A stretch of 64,000 nt of DNA. Origin: Steromphala cineraria. Lineage: Eukaryota; Mollusca; Gastropoda; Trochida; Trochidae. The notes under the pieces are model-generated. The model was not told the DNA's origin and made no database searches. It worked only from the letters and a program-made list of their open reading frames with translations. The first letter of the stretch is position 1, and every line of letters begins with the position of its first letter. Shown here piece by piece: positions 22,679 to 34,723 of the stretch. The stretch spans positions 22,100,777-22,164,776 of the forward strand of contig OU744727.1 of the NCBI GenBank assembly GCA_916613615.1. The letters are read 5' to 3'. Both the position numbers and the translations under genes were made by a program.

Positions 22679-23846
22679 GTGTCCAAAAGAAACGCTACAC
22701 ACATTTTTTCCAAATAATTTTTTAATTTTTTTTTATCATTTCGTTTGGAAACATGATTTTGTAAATCAGGTATACCAAATACTTTGTATTTGATCGAAAA
22801 TACCGGGAACTTGCCATCACTTCCGGTTAAATCAGGAATTTTGTGAAAAAGGAATTATTGACTTTGCATGGATTTGCATGGGCAGATAAATTGTATAAAA
22901 CGGCTCGACCCATACGTTATTGTCATAGCAACAAAAGAACACCAAAGAATGCCATGTTTGGCAGTCAATGAAAGAGAGAGAGCCCTTGGAAATGACCTAC
23001 AAGGGGCCTCACACGCCGACGTCACCAGACCATTTCGTTGTCCGTGCATAACAGGCCGCAGACTAATGTATCGATTACGGCAAACTGGTTACACATCAGA
23101 CATGCCCATGATCGGCAGACCACCCTTGAACTCTGCCAGTGAAGACTACTACATCCGGTTATAACACTTTCGGAACAGCTCCATCACAACAGCGTCAACA
23201 GTGGTTACAGCACTAAGAAACAGATTCAGTCGATAGACCGTGTACCCGATACTGCGACAACATGGTATCCGGCGACAACATGGTATCCGGCCACGCCATC
23301 CTACCGCGGATGGTTCCTGATACCTGACAAACAGACTAATTGCCAGGCGAGTTAGCCGATGGCAGAGTCGCGACTGGGCACGACCTGATATGAACCCTAT
23401 CGAACATTTATGGGATTATCTCAATCGGAATGTCAGGAGACGCCTTGAGCGTCAATCCAACACCCAGGATGTTAAACAATGTCCCATCAACGAATGGCAA
23501 CGGATCACCGCAGACATCATCAGATGTTTGACGACGTCAGTCAATAGACGTGTTTTTGCCTGTATAGACTCTGATGGTGTACATACCCGTTACTAATATC
23601 AGTTGTAACACGTATTGTGACATTTATCCACGCTTTCGCGATCAGTGTTAAAATGATTTTTCAAATATTGGACCTCACCCATCTTTACAGCCGTGTCCTT
23701 ACGGTTATTTTGACTTGATTAAAATGAAACATTATACACACTGTGTGAAAGGACACTCTTTAAAGTTAAACCAAAATGATTTATTTGTATGGGTTTGTTT
23801 TTATTTTATGTCGATGCAAACACGCGGTAGCGTTTCTTTTGGACAC
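22679..23846 (+). mobile_element. Degenerate Tc1-like DNA transposon at the edge of the satellite
   Basis: Perfect 20-bp terminal inverted repeats GTGTCCAAAAGAAACGCTAC, each next to a TA target duplication (22,677-22,678 and 23,847-23,848). Remnant transposase: a segment from 22,868 with RLRQTGYTSDM and a 3' segment at 23,390-23,596 with NPIEHLWDYLNRNVRRR and TSVNRRVFACIDSDG, the end of a DD34E domain. Stops and lost sequence show it is inactive. Confidence 0.92.
23390..23596 (+). pseudogene. Tc1 transposase C-terminal remnant
   Basis: Reads MNPIEHLWDYLNRNVRRR with the catalytic Glu in 'IEHLW', then WQRITADIIRCLTTSVNRR and the usual C-terminal GVHTRY. The upstream catalytic aspartates are not in one frame with it. 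Confidence 0.85.
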
Positions 23847-23848
23847 TA

Positions 23849-24332
23849 GTTTATTTGAAAATAACCTAATCAGTTTAAAGAGACGTTTATTGTGCAAGTG
23901 TAAATTAACTACTAATTGTTTAACTTACTACCTAATAAACATATGGTTGATATAGAAGATTGGAATAGGTGGAACATAATGATGACTAACATTTTAATAT
24001 CAGATCATCCGAATGCCTACATTGTCAATACTTTGTCCTGAGATACTCGTTGACGACGTATTCCTATATTCTATTCATGTTCATATAAATTTCATATAGT
24101 ATTACTGGAACAAGACAGGCCATATAGACCAATGGCTGTTGCAGAAAACCTCCTTAATACTGAGGTCAACTTTTATACCGTTATTAACAAAACACTAATG
24201 TTACCAAAGTGACTTGAGGTTACCCAAATGTTTTTGCATCATAAAGAAAAAGGGAAATATCACTTGAAAGTGGTCAGAAGCGTTTTAGCAATTGATTAAT
24301 ACAGTAGATAAATGTCATACAAGATCACTCAC
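23849..24332. other. Intron 8 unique part
   Basis: AT-rich intron between the Tc1 element and exon 8. No coding or repeat signal seen. Confidence 0.4.
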
Positions 24333-24473
24333 TGTTACAGGCGGTTTTCTGACTGTTAGGAAAGTAGGCTCTTTGTCCCACCGTGTCGAGCACCACCCCC
24401 TCACAGCGGGTGCACAGTTGGTTCCAGGAGGTTGTGCATTCCTCCAGGTCGCAGTGACTGATGGCTTTACACA
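24333..24473 (-). CDS. Exon 8: EGF-like cysteine-rich block, part 2
   Basis: Forty-six codons, phase 1 in and out; acceptor TTTCAG, donor GTGAGT. Six cysteines in the pattern CKAISHC..EEC...LCTRC...AC. Upstream neighbour of the 7.5-kb intron that carries the large exon-edge minisatellite. Confidence 0.85.
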
Positions 24474-24860
24474 CTGAAATCAGTACACACTCTTTAAACT
24501 GTGTTGTAATAATTGAATAGCTCGTGGTATTAATGACGAGCATATATAGCAGCTAAACCCAATACACCTTCAAACGTAGATGTTCAAATGATTAAATTCC
24601 AGGATTGTAGTCTACAATTTAAATATATTTTTGTTATCTCCAAAATGTATTTGAAAACGAATTTCAAATTAAAGAATGATAAACTTATGCTATGTTATAT
24701 CCGAAATGATGAACACATAATTATAATTCTTCAAATTATCAAGCAAATCGTTCACGTGCACCCACATCCTGCTACATAAGTGTAGCCGTATTCAGGCTTT
24801 TTGATATCAGAGTATTTGCGGAGATTTATGTACGCTGATGTAGATGAATGGTGCACGCAC

Positions 24861-25031
24861 TTCTGCATCTCTGATTGTAGTTGTAGAAGCCGGTGTTACA
24901 GTTGCTGCACACCCCTGGTCTGTCACAGGAGCCGCCGCTCGAGTACTGGAGTCTACCGTTACTGTACTTGATGTGGGACGTCGGGTAGTTGATGTTGCAT
25001 GCCTCGGGGTTGGTTTCCCCGTCGCACACGG
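24861..25031 (-). CDS. Exon 7: EGF-like cysteine-rich block, part 1
   Basis: Fifty-six codons, phase 1 in and out; acceptor TTACAG, donor GTGCGT. Contains VCDGETNPEACNINYP, then GSCDRPGVCSNCNTGF and a final RCR. The 'C..C.C..GF' ending is EGF-like. Likely disulphide-rich and extracellular. Confidence 0.85.
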
Positions 25032-25079
25032 CTGTAAGAGAAATTAACAGGCTTTATGACTGGGCAACAAATCTTTCAT

Positions 25080-25765
25080 AATTGGCGTGAACACTGCTTT
25101 CATACTTGGTGTCTCAATATAGTTCATACTTAACTAAAATAATAATATATTCAAAACTCACTACTAAAAAGTGGACATGACAGAAAAACAGTTCCAATCA
25201 TAACAATCTGACACAAAGAAAACTTTACACAGAGTTTGAAAAATAAGCAATCTTATATCTAAAGGTTAATCTGACAGTACCTTGAATAAAGTAAAAATTA
25301 CTCTAACAATTCAGACTAGATTATGGCAAATTGGCAATATGGCAACCGGTCAATAAGAATATAGAGTTTTATTTTATTTTTTCGTTTTGAACTTTAATAG
25401 ACCTACACTAATAATTTATGGTTTCGACTATTCCTATAACTATAATTGTTCGCTAATTAAAAACATTGCAATGGACATCCAGAATGTCGTTGATGTAAGT
25501 GATTCATTTACTGGAGTAATGTTTATAATTTATAGGTCTTCCACCTACATAGACGCTTTAACTTTTCCAAATGGGTTTATGATAATACATCGCCAGCCAC
25601 AACCGCTTTCATACTTGCTATGTACGTCACTTTCATACTTGGTGTTGAACACTGGTTTATGCATTGTGTGCACTCCGCTTACATACTTAGTTTGTATACC
25701 ACTTTCATACTATGGATGGACCCCGCTTTCGTAAATTGTGTGAACAATGCTTTCATACTTGGCGT
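25080..25765. repeat. Diverged minisatellite of CTTTCATACTTGGTGTG words
   Basis: Irregular, decayed copies of a roughly 27-bp word (GCTTTCATACTTGGCGTGTA and variants) at 25,100-25,125 and again from about 25,600 to 25,765, with unrelated intron between. Old and strongly diverged. Confidence 0.6.
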
Positions 25766-25866
25766 GTAAGAGTAATAAGCTTTAACCCCCTTTAATGTTT
25801 TTCATCTTGACACTATAACGTATGGGCAATACAAGAACTGTCATATCTTGTATGTACTAAGCTTAC

Positions 25867-25995
25867 TTAGAAACCTATCGGACATTTCGTCTATTGTTTT
25901 GGAGGTCTCTTGTTTTCTCGTAATAACCTCCAAGAAGGTTTTACATTGGGATGTCAGGGCATTATATCCATATGTATAACTGAACCCTGTCCATA
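25867..25995 (-). CDS. Exon 6: WTGFSYTYGYN exon
   Basis: Forty-two codons after acceptor GATAG and before donor GTAAGC, phase 1 in and out. Starts VWTGFSYTYGYNALTSQC and then becomes charged and helix-like. The upstream alternative AG (TTCAAG) would hit a stop, so the downstream AG is used. Confidence 0.78.
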
Positions 25996-26639
25996 CTATC
26001 TTGAAAAAATATACAAAGTTGCATGCTTCCAAAGGCTATGTTACACAATCTATTGATTGAAGTTCAGATTTCAGTAAAAATAAGTCGGCCCTAAAGCATT
26101 ATGATATCCAATTGACCTTTAATTCAAATTTTAAAAGCACAAAAACATTCATAATTGATATTAACAGTGTTACACCTTTTTTTCTTGTGATAAATTTAAA
26201 AGATTCAAATAATGTATCAACCACGTGACTTGTCATTTGTAAAACCTTACACCTCGAAAAATGCTTTTCACGTGCATTTTGTACTATGTCAATGTCAAAT
26301 AATCATTTAACACACTGCTTATTTTGAAGGAATTCATTTAAATCGTTTTTTTATTCAGAATTAAAGCGACAGTATAAACTAATGTAATCCAATAATAAGT
26401 TTTTAAACAAACCGACAAAAATTAGTCCAAAAATATGATTACAAATACAACAAAATGGACAAATGATTGCAGGTAGTTAATAGATGTTAAATAACGGTAA
26501 GCTTCGCTTTCGGTCTTACTTTCCGCTCAGCTTTCTTTCAGAAGGTTTTGAAACCCCAAGCATAACCGAGTTCGAGTGTTTTAACCCTAATTTCTTTGTT
26601 GAAGATTCCCACTAAATACTTCTAGTCTCAAGTCCTTCA

Positions 26640-27040
26640 TGAATGATTTTTCTGGCTCAAAGGTTCAAGATTTCTTGTATACACATTCTCCAGATTGTAC
26701 TGTATTTCAAAACTTGTTGTGTACAAGACACTCAGCCATCTTGTTGTAATATTTTCATTCTTATTGAATACAAAACGTTGGTACCTAATCTGCACAATGC
26801 CTTTAGGCGCGTTGTGTATGCTTTGGTATCAATTTTGTGCAATCCCTTGGAACTTGTTAACAATATGCTCTCAATGCTGTTGTAAATTATTCACAGATTT
26901 GTTGTGAACAATTTCGTTTTAAGTTGTGAGTACATGACATCCGTAGTTTATGTATTAATTACTTTGATATTTGTTGTGTAAGATTTCTAAGGCTTGTGGT
27001 GTGAAAATTCTTCTAGACTTCATATGCAGTTGTATATAAA
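26640..27040. repeat. Old diverged tandem repeat of TTGTTGTGTA-containing units
   Basis: About ten loose copies of a 30-40-bp word built around TTGTTGTGTA(C)AAGA...CTC, in the intron between exons 5 and 6. The open frames seen across it are simple by-products. Confidence 0.5.
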
Positions 27041-27115
27041 TTATGATTCTATTACAAAATATCATTGGATAAGTATAAAGTGCTCAGAATAGTCTGCAAT
27101 GGACTATTTACTCAC

Positions 27116-27186
27116 CATATGGACATCCAAAATCATCTTTTGATCGGTAACCATGCTCACACCTGGTCAGTTTGTCGGATACCGTT
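27116..27186 (-). CDS. Exon 5: Cys-containing N-terminal exon
   Basis: Acceptor TTTCAG, donor GTGAGT, phase 2 in and 1 out. Reads TVSDKLTRCEHGYRSKDD then FGCPYG. Two cysteines, probably part of the same disulphide-bonded region as exons 4 and 6. Confidence 0.72.
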
Positions 27187-27277
27187 CTGAAACACAGATC
27201 ATACCAATCACTATATATCAGTTTGTGGATTTGACGCAACAAACAGAAAACAATTAATCATGAACCCAAATCTATAC

Positions 27278-27330
27278 CTTCTAACCCAGTCCGTGATTCC
27301 GCCGGATATTGACATGCACTGCGCACAAGC
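27278..27330 (-). CDS. Exon 4 (candidate): small CxxC exon
   Basis: Seventeen codons reading ACAQCMSISGGITDWVR plus two bases. Acceptor AACCAG has a poor pyrimidine tract; donor GTATAG. Phase 0 in, 2 out, bridging exon 3 to exon 5. The weak acceptor is the main reason for caution. Confidence 0.5.
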
Positions 27331-27628
27331 CTGGTTATCTCAGCTCACATCTCAAGGTAATAGCCCACCTCAACTTTTCAAGCTCTCCCATGCCAGGTAC
27401 CACTTGCATATTCCTTTGTAGCAATAGGTTCACACGTGAAGGAACCCGTTCGTCAAAAGAATTTCAATGTTGAGTACGTTGATTTGCGTAATTTGCTCCC
27501 AAATTAACATATGGTCAATCATGGTCAACATATGGCTACTCTTTCCGACACAAGATGGCATTTGTACCAGCAAGGTCTTTGGGGAAGATAAACGGTGACT
27601 TTTGGTTGAAGTGTATGTTACCAGGTAA

Positions 27629-28731
27629 GGAAGGCTACCGGAAAAGGTACCACATGGTCGGTATTGAGTTATGCTTAGATTCACAAAGAACAATGTCTAA
27701 ACTTTAAGATAAAAACCTTATCTCCAAATTATAATAATTCTTTGTTTGTCTTCACCCCAAAAAATAATTCCGGGGCCTAAATGCACGTGCATGCCTTTTG
27801 GTTGAAATGTTCACTTTTTAAATAAGATATATCACCCCAATCCACAGTGATAAAGATTTCGTATTGCCACTTACGCAAGAAAAGGCTAGTCAGATCTGCA
27901 AACCTTATTTACAAACAATTAATTTGAATATGTTAAAATGTTATATATATATCTTCTTACTGTATGTTTTGTCACACCTTTCTATGATAAGTGCGCATTA
28001 TAAGAATAATCAACAGGGATATATGATCAGTTGCATTATCATCTTAAAAATGCATTTTGATTAACCCCTATTCACAAATAGAATTAATTTTAAAGTTATT
28101 CATTAGAGATATTACCAATTAAAAAATAAAATATTCGTTTATCATTAAGGTACAACTTAGTCGTACTAGATTTGCGATTTTAATTAACTAATAATGCCAT
28201 TTTGTTTAGATGATGATTCATGTACGGTACTCTTTTCCTTGTATTTTGACAGATATATCAAAATCAAATTTTAATTGAATAATGGTTTATATATTGGACT
28301 AGTGATGTTTAACTCATAACTGTGGTAATCATTCTTCTAAGGAAGGCGGTACCTATGAAGTACCGGTTACTTAGAACGCTAGCGCTGTTACGCTTAAAGG
28401 ACCAATAAGTCACGCTCGGATAAGTAGACATAACATATCTGCTACGAAGCTTCTAGACAACTTGAAACATAAGGGTATATACAGCATAAAGGTTTCTCGG
28501 ACAATGTGGTCCCTTTTTTGTGCCTTTTAAACCCAATTTAACAAAATTTAGGAATTTAGACAGGCAAATATGGCAGTCAGAGACCTTTCCGTAAAGGAGA
28601 GGGGCTTATCAACTGTTATAACTCAAAAACTGTCTAGCAAACACTTTTAAATTATATGCACATAAATTCTTTAAGAGCCCATATCTCTAAAACGGGGATC
28701 GACCAAGTGGTCCCGTTTCCGGTAGCCTTCC
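27629..28731. mobile_element. 1.1-kb non-autonomous element with 30-bp inverted ends
   Basis: Left end GGAAGGCTACCGGAAA then GGTACCACATGGTCGG; right end is the inverted form GGAAGGCTACCGGAAACGGG then ACCACTTGGTCG. No transposase frame inside. Family unknown. Confidence 0.65.
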
Positions 28732-28840
28732 CGATATATCTTCCCATTCTCAAAATACAAAATGAATGTTGTGATCTTACCGTTAGCAGTGTACTAGATC
28801 CGTTATATAAATTTTGAAACCCGTTTACAGAGTATTATTA

Positions 28841-28978
28841 GTTGTATGCTTCCTAGAGTCTGATGTACCTTCGTTGTAACATGTACATGTACAGTGCTGT
28901 TCGAGCCGTTCGGTGAGGGATGGCACTGTTGCAAATATGGTACATCAGACCGTATTACCCGAGGGGGAAGCATACAAC
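28841..28978. mobile_element. 138-bp foldback element
   Basis: Starts GTTGTATGCTTCC then TCTGATGTACC; ends with the inverted forms GGTACATCAGA and GGAAGCATACAAC. The outer Tc1 element begins two bases further on. Confidence 0.7.
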
Positions 28979-29188
28979 GTACAGCGCCGTGTCAAAAGTA
29001 TTCGCGATTTTTCAAAAATGATAAAATTAAAAAATTGAATTCAAATGATAAACAGAACACAAAATGCTTTAGAAGCTATGAAAGTCCATGAAAATGCGTA
29101 CATAACAGCGTGTGTTACTCTTCTTCTCGTATCGTCACAAAATTGTCGTCTGCTCCAATGATTTCGCGCAGACATATTATAAACAAAC

Positions 29189-29698
29189 ATGGGTCGGAAG
29201 TCAATTGAAATTGACAATACCATTAGGAAATTAATTGTAGATTTAAAACGGAAAGGTAAAAAGGACTGTGAATTTGTGGAATTATTCCAGATACCCGAAT
29301 CTACAATTCGTTCTATTTGGAAAAAGATTAGTGCTACAGAAAATATAGAAAATGTTCAAAGATCGGGAAGGCGTCGGCAGATCGATATCAGTCTTCGCGG
29401 TGAAGCCAGTTTATTGCAAACGATAAAGAAAAACAGAGGGAAAGATTTGAGGGTATTTATAATGAGGGAAAGGACCAGACGACGTGTACTTCACAGGAAA
29501 AAGATTTACCGGCGGGTTATCAGGAAACAAATGTGCGTGAAAGAAATCAACTACAACAAAAGTCTGACATTGTGTCTGGAACGATGGAGGTGGACGGTTG
29601 ACCACGATTGGAAAAAGGTTATTTGCAGTGATGAATCACAAGTGGTTATTACCGCCCCGAGTGTATGTGTGTGCCGGGCCAACGAAAGGTTGCAGTGA
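29189..29698 (+). pseudogene. Outer Tc1 transposase, 5' part
   Basis: Begins MGRKSIEIDNTIRKLIVDLK, a helix-turn-helix DNA-binding region with VELFQIPESTIRSIWKK and a GR-rich linker RSGRRRQID, then NWKK-like VICSDESQ with the first catalytic Asp. The frame ends before the 'VWG' motif (at about 29,700) by a stop or shift. Confidence 0.85.
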
Positions 29699-30014
29699 TG
29701 GTGTGGGGTTGTATCACTAGGTACGGTGTGGGTACTTTACACTAAACCCCAAAAGAAACTATCCATTTTTGGAATTCAAATATATTCTTAATTCACTTTA
29801 GCTAAATGTTAAGTTTTATGGAAACAGGTCGCCAAAACGTAACATTTCAGTTGTTCATTTCAGAAATTGATTAGGTACCTGATTTTCATGACTTTTGTTG
29901 AAAACTTAGAAAACACGTTTTTCTTTGATTATTGTTTCGCATATTCATTATTGAAAGTGAGTTAGCAAGCGATCAATTCACATGTGAGCCAGGTCATATA
30001 AAACCACTTTCAAA

Positions 30015-30413
30015 ATGCCTAGATTGACCCCAGAACAGCGCGGTAGGGCCTGTGGTATGAAGGACATGGGTGCTTCAAATGTTCTTATTGCAAGAACATT
30101 CGGCTGTCATCGAAAATCCATAGAAAATTTGATGAACCTGGACACTGGAACAACATTAGATAGATCGCGTACAGGTAGACCACGTGTGACGTCACGTCGG
30201 GAAGACCTGTACTTAAGAACTCTCCATCTCCGAAATCGATTCCTGACAGTTGCAGAATCGGCGTCTACGACTCTCGGGAGGGTGCTTAGTCAATCAACCG
30301 TCAGAAGGAGGTTAAGAGCAGCAGGGATTCGGGTCCGTCGACCTTATTGTGGCACAACGTCCTGTTGTGTTGCCATTTCTTCAGAATCACCCGGGAACTT
30401 TGTTTCAACATGA
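30015..30413 (+). pseudogene. Inner Tc1 transposase, 5' part (DNA-binding domain)
   Basis: MPRLTPEQRGRACGMKDMGA begins a helix-turn-helix region with VLIARTFGCHRKSIENL, then RTGRPRVTSRRED linker and STVRRRLRAAGIRVRRPY. The frame then runs off because of an internal deletion. Confidence 0.87.
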
Positions 30414-30711
30414 TAACGCGCCTGCACATTCAGCAAGAGCAGTGTCAACATTCCTGGACAACACTAATGTCAACGTCTTGCCGTGGCCGTCACGTTCTCC
30501 TGATCTCTCTCCAATTGAACACTTGTGGGACTGCCAAGAGAGGCGAATCAGGAATAGAGCAAACCCTCCAGTCAACCTGAGGCAGCTGGAACAAGCCCTA
30601 CAGGATGAATGGGGGAACATTCCAAATGCCACCGTTAGACGTCTCACGACATCAATGAGACGTCGAGTGTTTACCTGCATAACAGCTGAAGGTGGACATA
30701 CGAAGTATTGA
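30349..30711 (+). pseudogene. Inner Tc1 transposase, 3' part (catalytic domain)
   Basis: Contains LFQHDNAPAHSARAVSTFL (second Asp) and SPDLSPIEHLWDCQERR (Glu, 34 residues on), ending RRVFTCITAEGGHTKY. The segment with the first catalytic Asp is missing, so the element cannot move on its own. Confidence 0.87.
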
Positions 30712-30984
30712 TGACTTTGGACTCCATATTCCATAAAATCATTAACATATGATCAGAAACTTCGATTTCTAAAAAATGGAAATTAACATTTCACACCAGT
30801 GTTAATAAAACGTTTCCTGGCTGTAAGATACACGAGTTATTGCAAAACAAATGAAGTTAGATGATGTGCAAATGATTCAGTATTAGATAAAATGTTGTTA
30901 GGATAGAAAAACCGTGTCTTGTTATTTTTCAATGAAGATTTGAATGAGTGGATAGTTTCTTTTGGCGTTTAGTGTGTGTATGGT

Positions 30985-31409
30985 CGAAGGCAATATAACA
31001 GTATGGTCGAAGGCAACATAACAGCTGTCAAGTACATTGACATTCTGGAAAACAACTTATGGCCGGTTTTAGCTCGACATTTCACCGTTAAACCCTACAG
31101 GTTTCAGGACGACAATGTCCCTGTCCATCGGGCTCGAGTGACAGAGCAATACAAACAAGACAATGACATCAACTGAATGCTCTGGCCAGCCCAGTCACCT
31201 GACCGTAACATCATTGAGAATTTGTGGTCAAAGATAAAGAACTTACTGAAATATCGTGCTCAAACCATCAATATCCCCAGGAATTTTTCAATGAAATTAA
31301 CGCTATATGGACAGAATTCCATTTGGATAACACAAGGAATCTTTATTCATCAATTCCGAGACGTGTCATGGCTTGCATACGTAGCAAGGGACAACTGACC
31401 AAGTATTAA
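30985..31409 (+). pseudogene. Outer Tc1 transposase, 3' part
   Basis: Resumes after the nested insert with VEGNITAVKYIDILENNLWP and FQDDNVPVHRARVTEQY (second Asp), then a stop at about 31,174, SPDRNIIENLWSKIK (catalytic Glu) and RRVMACIRSKGQLTKY. Counting through the stop, Asp and Glu are separated by 34 residues, so DD34E. A 25-bp tandem copy of GTATGGTCGAAGGCAA-type sequence follows the insertion point. Confidence 0.88.
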
Positions 31410-31522
31410 GGTAACACATTGATTTTTTTCCTGTTATCATTTCACTTTTGAAAATGCGAGTCGAAGGTTTGTTTATGTCCGCTATCTTTGAATTTCGCGA
31501 ATACTTTTGACACGGCAATGTA

Positions 31523-34000
31523 GTAACTTTACCAGGACATTTTTATTAGGTTGATTTTTGAGAACTGAATATCACAAAACAAGCCGTTAATTTATCCAAG
31601 TCTTTTAAAACAGCCCACTGGTTTCCTAGTTGGTGTGTACACTGATTTATCGGTAGCAATGATGTCCCCCCCAACCTTGAACTTGTGACGGCTTTGACGG
31701 AATTTTCGAGAGAAGTTTGATTAATAGCTTAAGTTGAACGACGAATCCAACAGGATTAAGCGTGTCTCATCAGTGATAACTAGCCAGGGGAGATAACCGA
31801 GACAGCTCTTCTCGCAAAACCCAAGATCAAAACAAATTATAGAATGAAGAATAAAAACATGCAATTTAACTTTTTTTAAAAATGTATTTGATTTTAAAGA
31901 CACCTACCCTCTAAAGAAATAAAATCAATTTACTTTATATTCATTTGTTTTGGTTCTTATGAAAATAGTTTTACTCATCAAAGAAATACATTTCATGGAC
32001 TCTTTTATTAGTCAAAGTATTTTTTAAGAAAACCCTAACTTCATTTTCTTGCCAATTCGTTTTTGGCAGTGACACACAACATCAGTATCAAAGAAACTCT
32101 CCCTCGTGTATTTCAACAGTCTATCATTTTTAGGACGACGGTTACTGATGTAAGGACTAAAGGATGCCACAGGATAAGAGGGAGATTAGTGAGTTTCCCT
32201 TCATTCCTGTGAACGAATCTCAGTCCAGTTTTGCCTAACAACATGTCATTCGTTATGCGTAGGATAAAACATAGGCATTTCCCGAGGGGGGGAGGGTATA
32301 CATGTACTTTTCAATGATGCCCGCAGGTCATGTTTATCCAACTTTAAAGAAACGACAGAAACAGTAGGAAAACAATTTTGTACTAAAACACAAAGTGATG
32401 GACACAGTAATTCAAAGATGTGTGTAGAATCGATCCAATGTGTTTTATGTTGTGAAACGCATCGCGTCTTGGTATATATATATGTGATGCACGTGCAGCA
32501 AGCATTTATCTGCAGTGGTACGTTGACCGTTTGATTTTCACTTTAGAATAGACTTAAAGATCCCTAGATCGTAAATTCATTTATAAGAATGATTAATAAA
32601 TAGCATGTGCCTTAGTTTACCTTAAAATGTATAATGATATAAAATATTACACCACTCAAACTCTCACCTTTGTTATAAAATGACTAAAATTGAGCTCCAT
32701 CAGCGCTGTCACGATGCTTAGTAGTCGAGTCGAGTGTGAGCTATGCGAGTTCGAGACGGCATATCACCAAAAACATTATGCTGATGGGAAACGTAGATTT
32801 GTGCCATTTTTAAAAAAGTAATAGTTTGTTAACACATTGACTTCAGCAAAAAAAACCCATCAAATGTATTGTTGGAAAATAATTAAGATCCTTGTCCAGG
32901 GTAGAGGAGCGTAAATTAGATAATTCTTTTGGAAGTGGAATTTCATCACATCGGAGGGAAATTACGAAAACACGTATTGAGTGACACCACTAAGGTTCAT
33001 TAGGCATGAAGACACGTAAACTGAGCTGAAAGTATTAGCAAGCAGAAATAGAGAATACTACACGAGGTCTCATTACATACGAATTATACGAAACAAGTGT
33101 CCTTCCGGCGGTATCTGACCGAGAATTTAAAATAGACACATTTGTTAATAATCCTCATGTCAGTGTTTGGCATCAAGGAAACAATTCCGAAAAACCGAAA
33201 CCGGTTCCAACAACCGAATGCGTAATAATCGAAGTTCTTGATGTCACCAAAGTCCATTTGCGCAGTCGCTCATTTAAACCTCCGAAGAAAGCTGAAAATA
33301 TTTCGAATTTTGATTAAATAAACAAAAAATTAAACGGGCAATGTGATGGAAGATCTTTAATTTGAGACAAACACTGTTTCGAGCTTTTCTAGGTACTTCA
33401 AAAGAAACGATGGAATCGATATGGATGATAATGAAAACAACGACATGATCGGAGAGTGACGGGGACCCGACATGTCAACGGGAAGGGCAAGGTCATCGCC
33501 TTGTGTAGCCAAAGCGTGTTTGGGGATTCCTAATTTCCCTATGATGTGTTCCTAACTCAGAGATTCACCTTAAAGTTGTTTATTCTCAGTGATTGTCACA
33601 TTTGATAGCATTTGGCTTGATCTACCCATATGTTATCACTGACAATCTATTGCGTGCATGATGCGATGTCCAGGTGTTGTTAATGTTGTAATGTAAGTAA
33701 TATTTTTATTAATGCATTCGCTGGTCTATTAATTTTTCACGAAATAAATTTTGCACACTGAACTTTTCTTAGTATGAATCTAACTCTTTTGAAATGTTTA
33801 AAGCTGTAAACTTGAAGAAATGACATGTTTGTTGTTAATTCGAAAAAAGTTCCGTTATAGTAGACCCTGAATGAGAGGTCATTGGTTAACCAATCAAGTC
33901 TGTGGAATGCGAGGTCATGTTGATACGACACAGGTCAACGCAATACGACACACGCGTCATACGAGATTAGTATGTCATCACTTGTACGCTACCTACGTGT
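31523..34000. other. Intron sequence without recognised genes
   Basis: AT-rich. Includes a partial palindrome-type end AGAGAATACTACACGAGGT near 33,050 and a B-box-like GAGTTCGAGAC near 32,745. No coding support on either strand. Confidence 0.4.
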
Positions 34001-34723
34001 GTAATAAATAGAGAATACTAAACGACGCCCCGTTTCAAAACATATTTATGAAACGAGTGAATGGGTTGGTATTTAACGAGCGAAAGCGAGTTAAATACCT
34101 ATTCCATTCACGAGTTTCATAAAAATTTACGAAACGGGACCGAGTTTAATATTTTATTTATTACTTGCTTAATAACATCGTAAAAATACAAAGAAAGTCG
34201 CCAACATGACTGTCGCGGCCGGCCCGCCCGCTGACATTATGACGTCATTCTTAACAATTGTGACGTCATCATTACGTCACGTCATTCGGTCAGCGCGCGA
34301 TGTTATGACACATAGTGTAATAACATGGTTGATTTATTAAACAGCAATATCTTTAACGGGAGAGTAATAAATAGAGAATACTAAACGACGTCCCGTTTCA
34401 TAACATATTTATGAAACGAGTGAATGGGTTGGTATTTAACGAGCGAAAGCGAGTTAAATACCTATACCATTCACGAGTTTCATAAAAATGTTATGAAACG
34501 GGACCGAGTTTAGTATTTTATTTATTACTTGCTTAATAACATGGTAAAAATACAAAGAAAGTCGCCAACATGACTGTCGCGGCCGGCCCGCTGACATTAT
34601 GACGTCATACTTAACAATTGTGACGTCATCATTACGTCACGTCATTCGGTCAGCGCGCGATGTTATGACACATAGTGTAATAACATTGTAGATTTATTAA
34701 ACAGCGATATCTTCAACGGCAGA
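34001..34723. repeat. Tandem pair of ~363-bp units, each with a long palindrome
   Basis: Unit 1 starts 34,001, unit 2 at 34,364 (period 363, then 360), a third starts at 34,724 and breaks off. Each starts GTAATAAATAGAGAATACTA, folds into a palindrome about 164 bp long (34,001-34,164 and 34,364-34,528) with tip ACGAGCGAAAGCGAGT, and ends TATTTATTAC, followed by a non-palindromic part with TGACGTCA words. Confidence 0.85.

Larger units (their letters stand above)
29740..30974 (+). mobile_element. Inner Tc1-like transposon nested in the outer element
   Basis: Inverted ends CACTAAACCCCAAAAGAAAC on the left and the same with one mismatch (CACTAAACGCC) on the right; TA on the left flank, TG on the right, probably a mutated TA. 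Carries an internally deleted transposase. Confidence 0.92.
28982..31520 (+). mobile_element. Outer Tc1-like transposon, split by a second Tc1 element
   Basis: 26-bp inverted ends sharing GCCGTGTCAAAAGTATTCGC, with TA duplications at 28,980-28,981 and 31,521-31,522. Contains a transposase interrupted inside its catalytic domain by the element at 29,740-30,974. About 1.3 kb without the insert. Confidence 0.93.
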
